A model generated the notes under the pieces. The model worked only from the letters and a program-made list of their open reading frames with translations. It was not told where the DNA came from and ran no database searches. This document shows, piece by piece, positions 61,674 through 64,000 of a DNA stretch of 64,000 nt. Made by a program: the position numbers and the translations under genes. This stretch comes from ChocPot-Mid sp043804925 (lineage in GTDB: Bacteria; Bacteroidota; Ignavibacteria; Kapaibacteriales; UBA2268): assembly GCA_043804925.1 (NCBI GenBank), contig JAZDIP010000002.1, positions 1 through 64,000 on the forward strand, written 5' to 3'. Each line of letters starts with the position of its first letter. The first letter of the stretch is position 1.

Positions 61674-63365
61674 ATGAAAAAAATTGATAAAATATTAGTC
61701 TCGATTTTTCAACGCTCATTCAAGGCAATAACTGATGAGATGAGCATATCCCTAACAAAAACTACAAGGTCACCGATTCTTTGCGAGGCAAAAGATTTCG
61801 TAACAGGACTCTATGATGCTAAAGGGAAGATGCTCGAACAGACGGAGAACCTGCCTATTCTGTCTTTCTCCTTGGGACCTGTTTGCAAGGTTATTCTCGA
61901 TTACTTTGGAGATGAAATTTTTCCGGGAGACGTTATAATTCATAATGATGTTTTCTCGATGGGTAATCAAAATAATGATGTCGCAATTTTTAAACCGATA
62001 TTTTACCGAGATAAGTTAATTGGCTGGTCAGCTGCAAAAGGGCATCAGGCAGATATTGGAGGTGCCGTTCAGGGTGGTTACAATCCTAATGCAACTGAAG
62101 TCTGGGAAGAAGCTTTGAGAATTCCTGCCGTAAAAATATTTGAAAAAGGAAAGAAAAGAAAAGATGTCTGGGACTTGATTTTTGCAAACATACGACTTCA
62201 AATGGTACAGGAAGACATCATGGCTCAAATCGGTGCTTGTACACTTGGAGAAAGAAGATTGCAAGCTCTTGTTGATAAGTATGGTATGGAAACATTCGAA
62301 GCTCATAAACTTGAGCTTTTCAATTCTACAGAAGAGATGATGAAACAAGAAATCAGAAATATTCCAAACGGAGTATATGAAGGAGACAGTAAAGTTTATT
62401 ATGACGGAAAACATCCAGGTACTGTTTTCAATATTCATTCAAAAATTACAATAGAGGATGAAGCGATTACATTTGACTTTTCGGAATCATCACCACAGAC
62501 AAATGGATTTGTTAACGGTACCTATACATCAACTTGTTCAGCAATAACATTGACATTTTTACAGATGGTTAATCCAAACATCCCTCATAATGAGGGAATG
62601 CTCAAACCATTAAAATATATTGTTCCTGTTGGGACAATTCTGAATGCGGCTTATCCAAAAGCAACTACTTTTGGTAATCACTTATGTCCGCAAGTTGCAG
62701 ATACAATTTTCAAGGCATTGTCGGCTGCTATTCCTGAGAGGGTTACTGCCGGATGGAATCATCTTCTTTGTTCACTCTTTACCGGTATTCATCCACGAAC
62801 AGAAAGAAAATATGTTGATATTTGTTTCATGGGATTGAAAGGTGGTTCGGGTGCATTGGAAGGCGACAACGGTTATGACCATATCGGTATGATAGATGCT
62901 TCCGGTGGTGTCTTAGACCAAGATTACGAAATGTTTGAAAGGCAGACACCTCATTTAATTTTGAAACATGAATATGTCACAGATTCAGCAGGAGCAGGTA
63001 AATGGAGAGGTGGATTGGGAGTGGAAACTGCTATTAAACTTGGTGCTGACAATACAACAATGGTCGTTTTTGGGGATGGTGATGTCGAACCTCCTTATGG
63101 ATTAAAAGGAGGGAAGCAGGGTATATTAAATAAAATTTCGATTACCTATCCTGATGGGAAGGAGCGGGTTCCAATGAGCAAAGACCTGATTAGCGGAATA
63201 CCAACAGGTACAGTATACAGGCAAATTGCCGGAGGTGGCGGCGGGTATGGAAATCCGAAAGAGAGAGAAAAAGACAAAGTCATTGCTGATGTAAGGAATG
63301 AGGTAGTATCTGTTGAAAAAGCGAAAGAGGATTATGGGAATCTTATTAATAGTGTTGGGTGTTGA
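61674..63365 (+). CDS. hyuB: Hydantoinase/oxoprolinase B subunit (HyuB)
   Basis: This 563-aa protein has full HyuB length. Marks are SISLTKTTRSPILCEAKDF near 25, LGPVCKVILDYFGDEIFPGDVIIHND (~66-92), GWSAAKGHQADIGG near 118, MAQIGACTLGERRLQALVDKYG (~187), FDFSESSPQTNGFVN (~266), PHNEGMLKPLKYIVP (~301), HEYVTDSAGAGKWRGGLG (~428) and a C-terminal GGGGGYGNP. It is the partner of HyuA in ATP-dependent ring opening or carboxylation. The last codons and the TGA lie in a GTGTTGA/GTGTTAA heptamer array, giving the tail NSVGC. Confidence 0.94.
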   Translation: MKKIDKILVSIFQRSFKAITDEMSISLTKTTRSPILCEAKDFVTGLYDAKGKMLEQTENLPILSFSLGPVCKVILDYFGDEIFPGDVIIHNDVFSMGNQNNDVAIFKPIFYRDKLIGWSAAKGHQADIGGAVQGGYNPNATEVWEEALRIPAVKIFEKGKKRKDVWDLIFANIRLQMVQEDIMAQIGACTLGERRLQALVDKYGMETFEAHKLELFNSTEEMMKQEIRNIPNGVYEGDSKVYYDGKHPGTVFNIHSKITIEDEAITFDFSESSPQTNGFVNGTYTSTCSAITLTFLQMVNPNIPHNEGMLKPLKYIVPVGTILNAAYPKATTFGNHLCPQVADTIFKALSAAIPERVTAGWNHLLCSLFTGIHPRTERKYVDICFMGLKGGSGALEGDNGYDHIGMIDASGGVLDQDYEMFERQTPHLILKHEYVTDSAGAGKWRGGLGVETAIKLGADNTTMVVFGDGDVEPPYGLKGGKQGILNKISITYPDGKERVPMSKDLISGIPTGTVYRQIAGGGGGYGNPKEREKDKVIADVRNEVVSVEKAKEDYGNLINSVGC

Positions 63366-63401
63366 GTGTTAAGTGTTAAGTGAAATTTTAAATTTTAAAT
63401 G
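63359..63401. repeat. Heptamer array at the hyuB stop codon
   Basis: GTGTTGA, GTGTTAA, GTGTTAA, GTGAAAT, TTTAAAT, TTTAAAT: six 7-bp units. The hyuB TGA is in the first unit. The array ends 11 bp before the acyl-CoA dehydrogenase start codon. Confidence 0.87.
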
Positions 63402-63412
63402 TAAAAGGAAAG

Positions 63413-64000
63413 ATGGATTATCAATTAAATGAAACACAACAGTTGATTCAACAAACTTTTAAAAATTTTGTTGATGAAAAAGTTAAGCCAAAAGCTGAGG
63501 AAATTGACTTGAAAATGGAATTTCCATCAGAATTGTTTCATGCTGTCGGAGATTTGGGATTCTTTGGTATGCGTTATCCCGAAAATATGGGAGGAATCGG
63601 ACTCGACATCCTTTCATATTGCCTTGCTGTGATTGAATTAGCACGAGGTTCTATGTCGCTTGCAGCAGCTTGCTCTATGCAGTCCCTCATGGCTACATAT
63701 TTTCTTTATAGATTTGGCGATGAAGAAATTAAGACGAATTATTTTCAATCGGCTCTAATAGGTGAGAAAATTGGAACTATTTGCATGACCGAGCCAAATG
63801 CAGGAAGCGATTTAACAAATATTACAACAATGACAAAAATTGTTGATGACGGTTTTATTATTAACGGTCAGAAAATATGGATTACTTCGGCTCCTGTTGC
63901 CGACTTTATGACCATTTTATCAAAGACGGAAGGTGATGATAAGTTGTCATTCTTCTTTGTTCCAACAAATTTGGAAGGAGTACACATTGGGAGAAACATC
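63413..64000 (+). CDS. Acyl-CoA dehydrogenase (partial, continues beyond window)
   Basis: ATG 63413 follows AAAGGAAAG and opens a frame of 196 codons that runs off the window. The N-terminal helical domain (YQLNETQQLIQQTFKNFVDE), then GDLGFFGMRYPENMGGIGLD, ELARGSMSLAAACSMQ and ICMTEPNAGSDLTNI followed by FIINGQKIWITSAPVAD are classical acyl-CoA dehydrogenase blocks; the catalytic Glu would lie beyond the edge. It oxidises an acyl-CoA at C2-C3, passing electrons to ETF. It would complete the route from the ring-cleavage product to central metabolism. Confidence 0.94.
   Translation, partial: MDYQLNETQQLIQQTFKNFVDEKVKPKAEEIDLKMEFPSELFHAVGDLGFFGMRYPENMGGIGLDILSYCLAVIELARGSMSLAAACSMQSLMATYFLYRFGDEEIKTNYFQSALIGEKIGTICMTEPNAGSDLTNITTMTKIVDDGFIINGQKIWITSAPVADFMTILSKTEGDDKLSFFFVPTNLEGVHIGRNI

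Overview
The window looks like chromosome from an AT-rich member of the Bacteroidota/Chlorobiota (FCB) assemblage. The evidence is many secreted proteins ending in a type IX secretion (T9SS) sorting domain, numerous lipoproteins, SusD-free secreted beta-propellers, a DASS transporter, a PiT-PhoU fusion, and weak use of Shine-Dalgarno sites. A lineage such as Ignavibacteria or Kapabacteria would fit, but the sequence alone does not settle it. No rRNA, CRISPR array, transposase or integrase was seen. One tRNA (Phe, GAA) lies at the left edge.

Layout. 0-4 kb: a heptanucleotide repeat, tRNA-Phe, a frame-broken Cys/His protein, a small HEXXH zincin-like protein and a DASS anion symporter. 4-22 kb: a cell-surface cluster of lipoproteins, an HtrA protease, an esterase and five large secreted proteins (BNR/sortilin-type propellers, two-component-regulator-type propellers and a PKD-like protein). 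Their C-terminal sorting domains are nearly identical at DNA level, and one further copy is decayed. 22.5-30.4 kb: a Mu-like phage head module on the minus strand (protease/scaffold, major capsid, capsid cement, DUF1320, a hypothetical protein, a small membrane protein, DUF935 portal) with no terminase, tail or integration genes. A second decayed 3' end of the portal gene lies 2.8 kb away. Host-type short tandem repeats have invaded this module, even inside coding sequence. 30.4-35.1 kb: small secreted proteins, a DUF559 nuclease and a 1.35 kb repeat field. 35-46 kb: housekeeping genes (HemW, PiT, an ABC exporter pair, an EnvC-like factor, MurA) plus a TcmP/DUF5131 pair.

46.4-64 kb is one long plus-strand catabolic cluster: a three-subunit molybdenum hydroxylase, a PLP aminotransferase, an old-yellow-enzyme/dienoyl-CoA-reductase-like FMN/FAD/Fe-S enzyme, a TauE/SafE exporter, a DUF364 protein, an ATC-hydrolase-like protein, a ferredoxin, a half-length HgdB-like protein, HyuA and HyuB hydantoinase/oxoprolinase subunits, and an acyl-CoA dehydrogenase that runs off the right edge. 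Together they suggest oxidative or reductive breakdown of an N- (perhaps N,S-) heterocyclic compound to an acyl-CoA. This is inference; no substrate can be read from the sequence. A YgiT-type zinc-finger gene and a Phd/ParE toxin-antitoxin pair are lodged between hyuA and hyuB, with a duplicated hyuA 3' end next to them.

The most unusual signal is a set of short tandem repeats, mostly of 7 bp (some of 8 bp), in many sequence families. They sit at gene ends and often contain the stop codon itself. Because 7 is 1 modulo 3, a repeat unit containing TTAA puts a TAA stop in all six reading frames within three copies.
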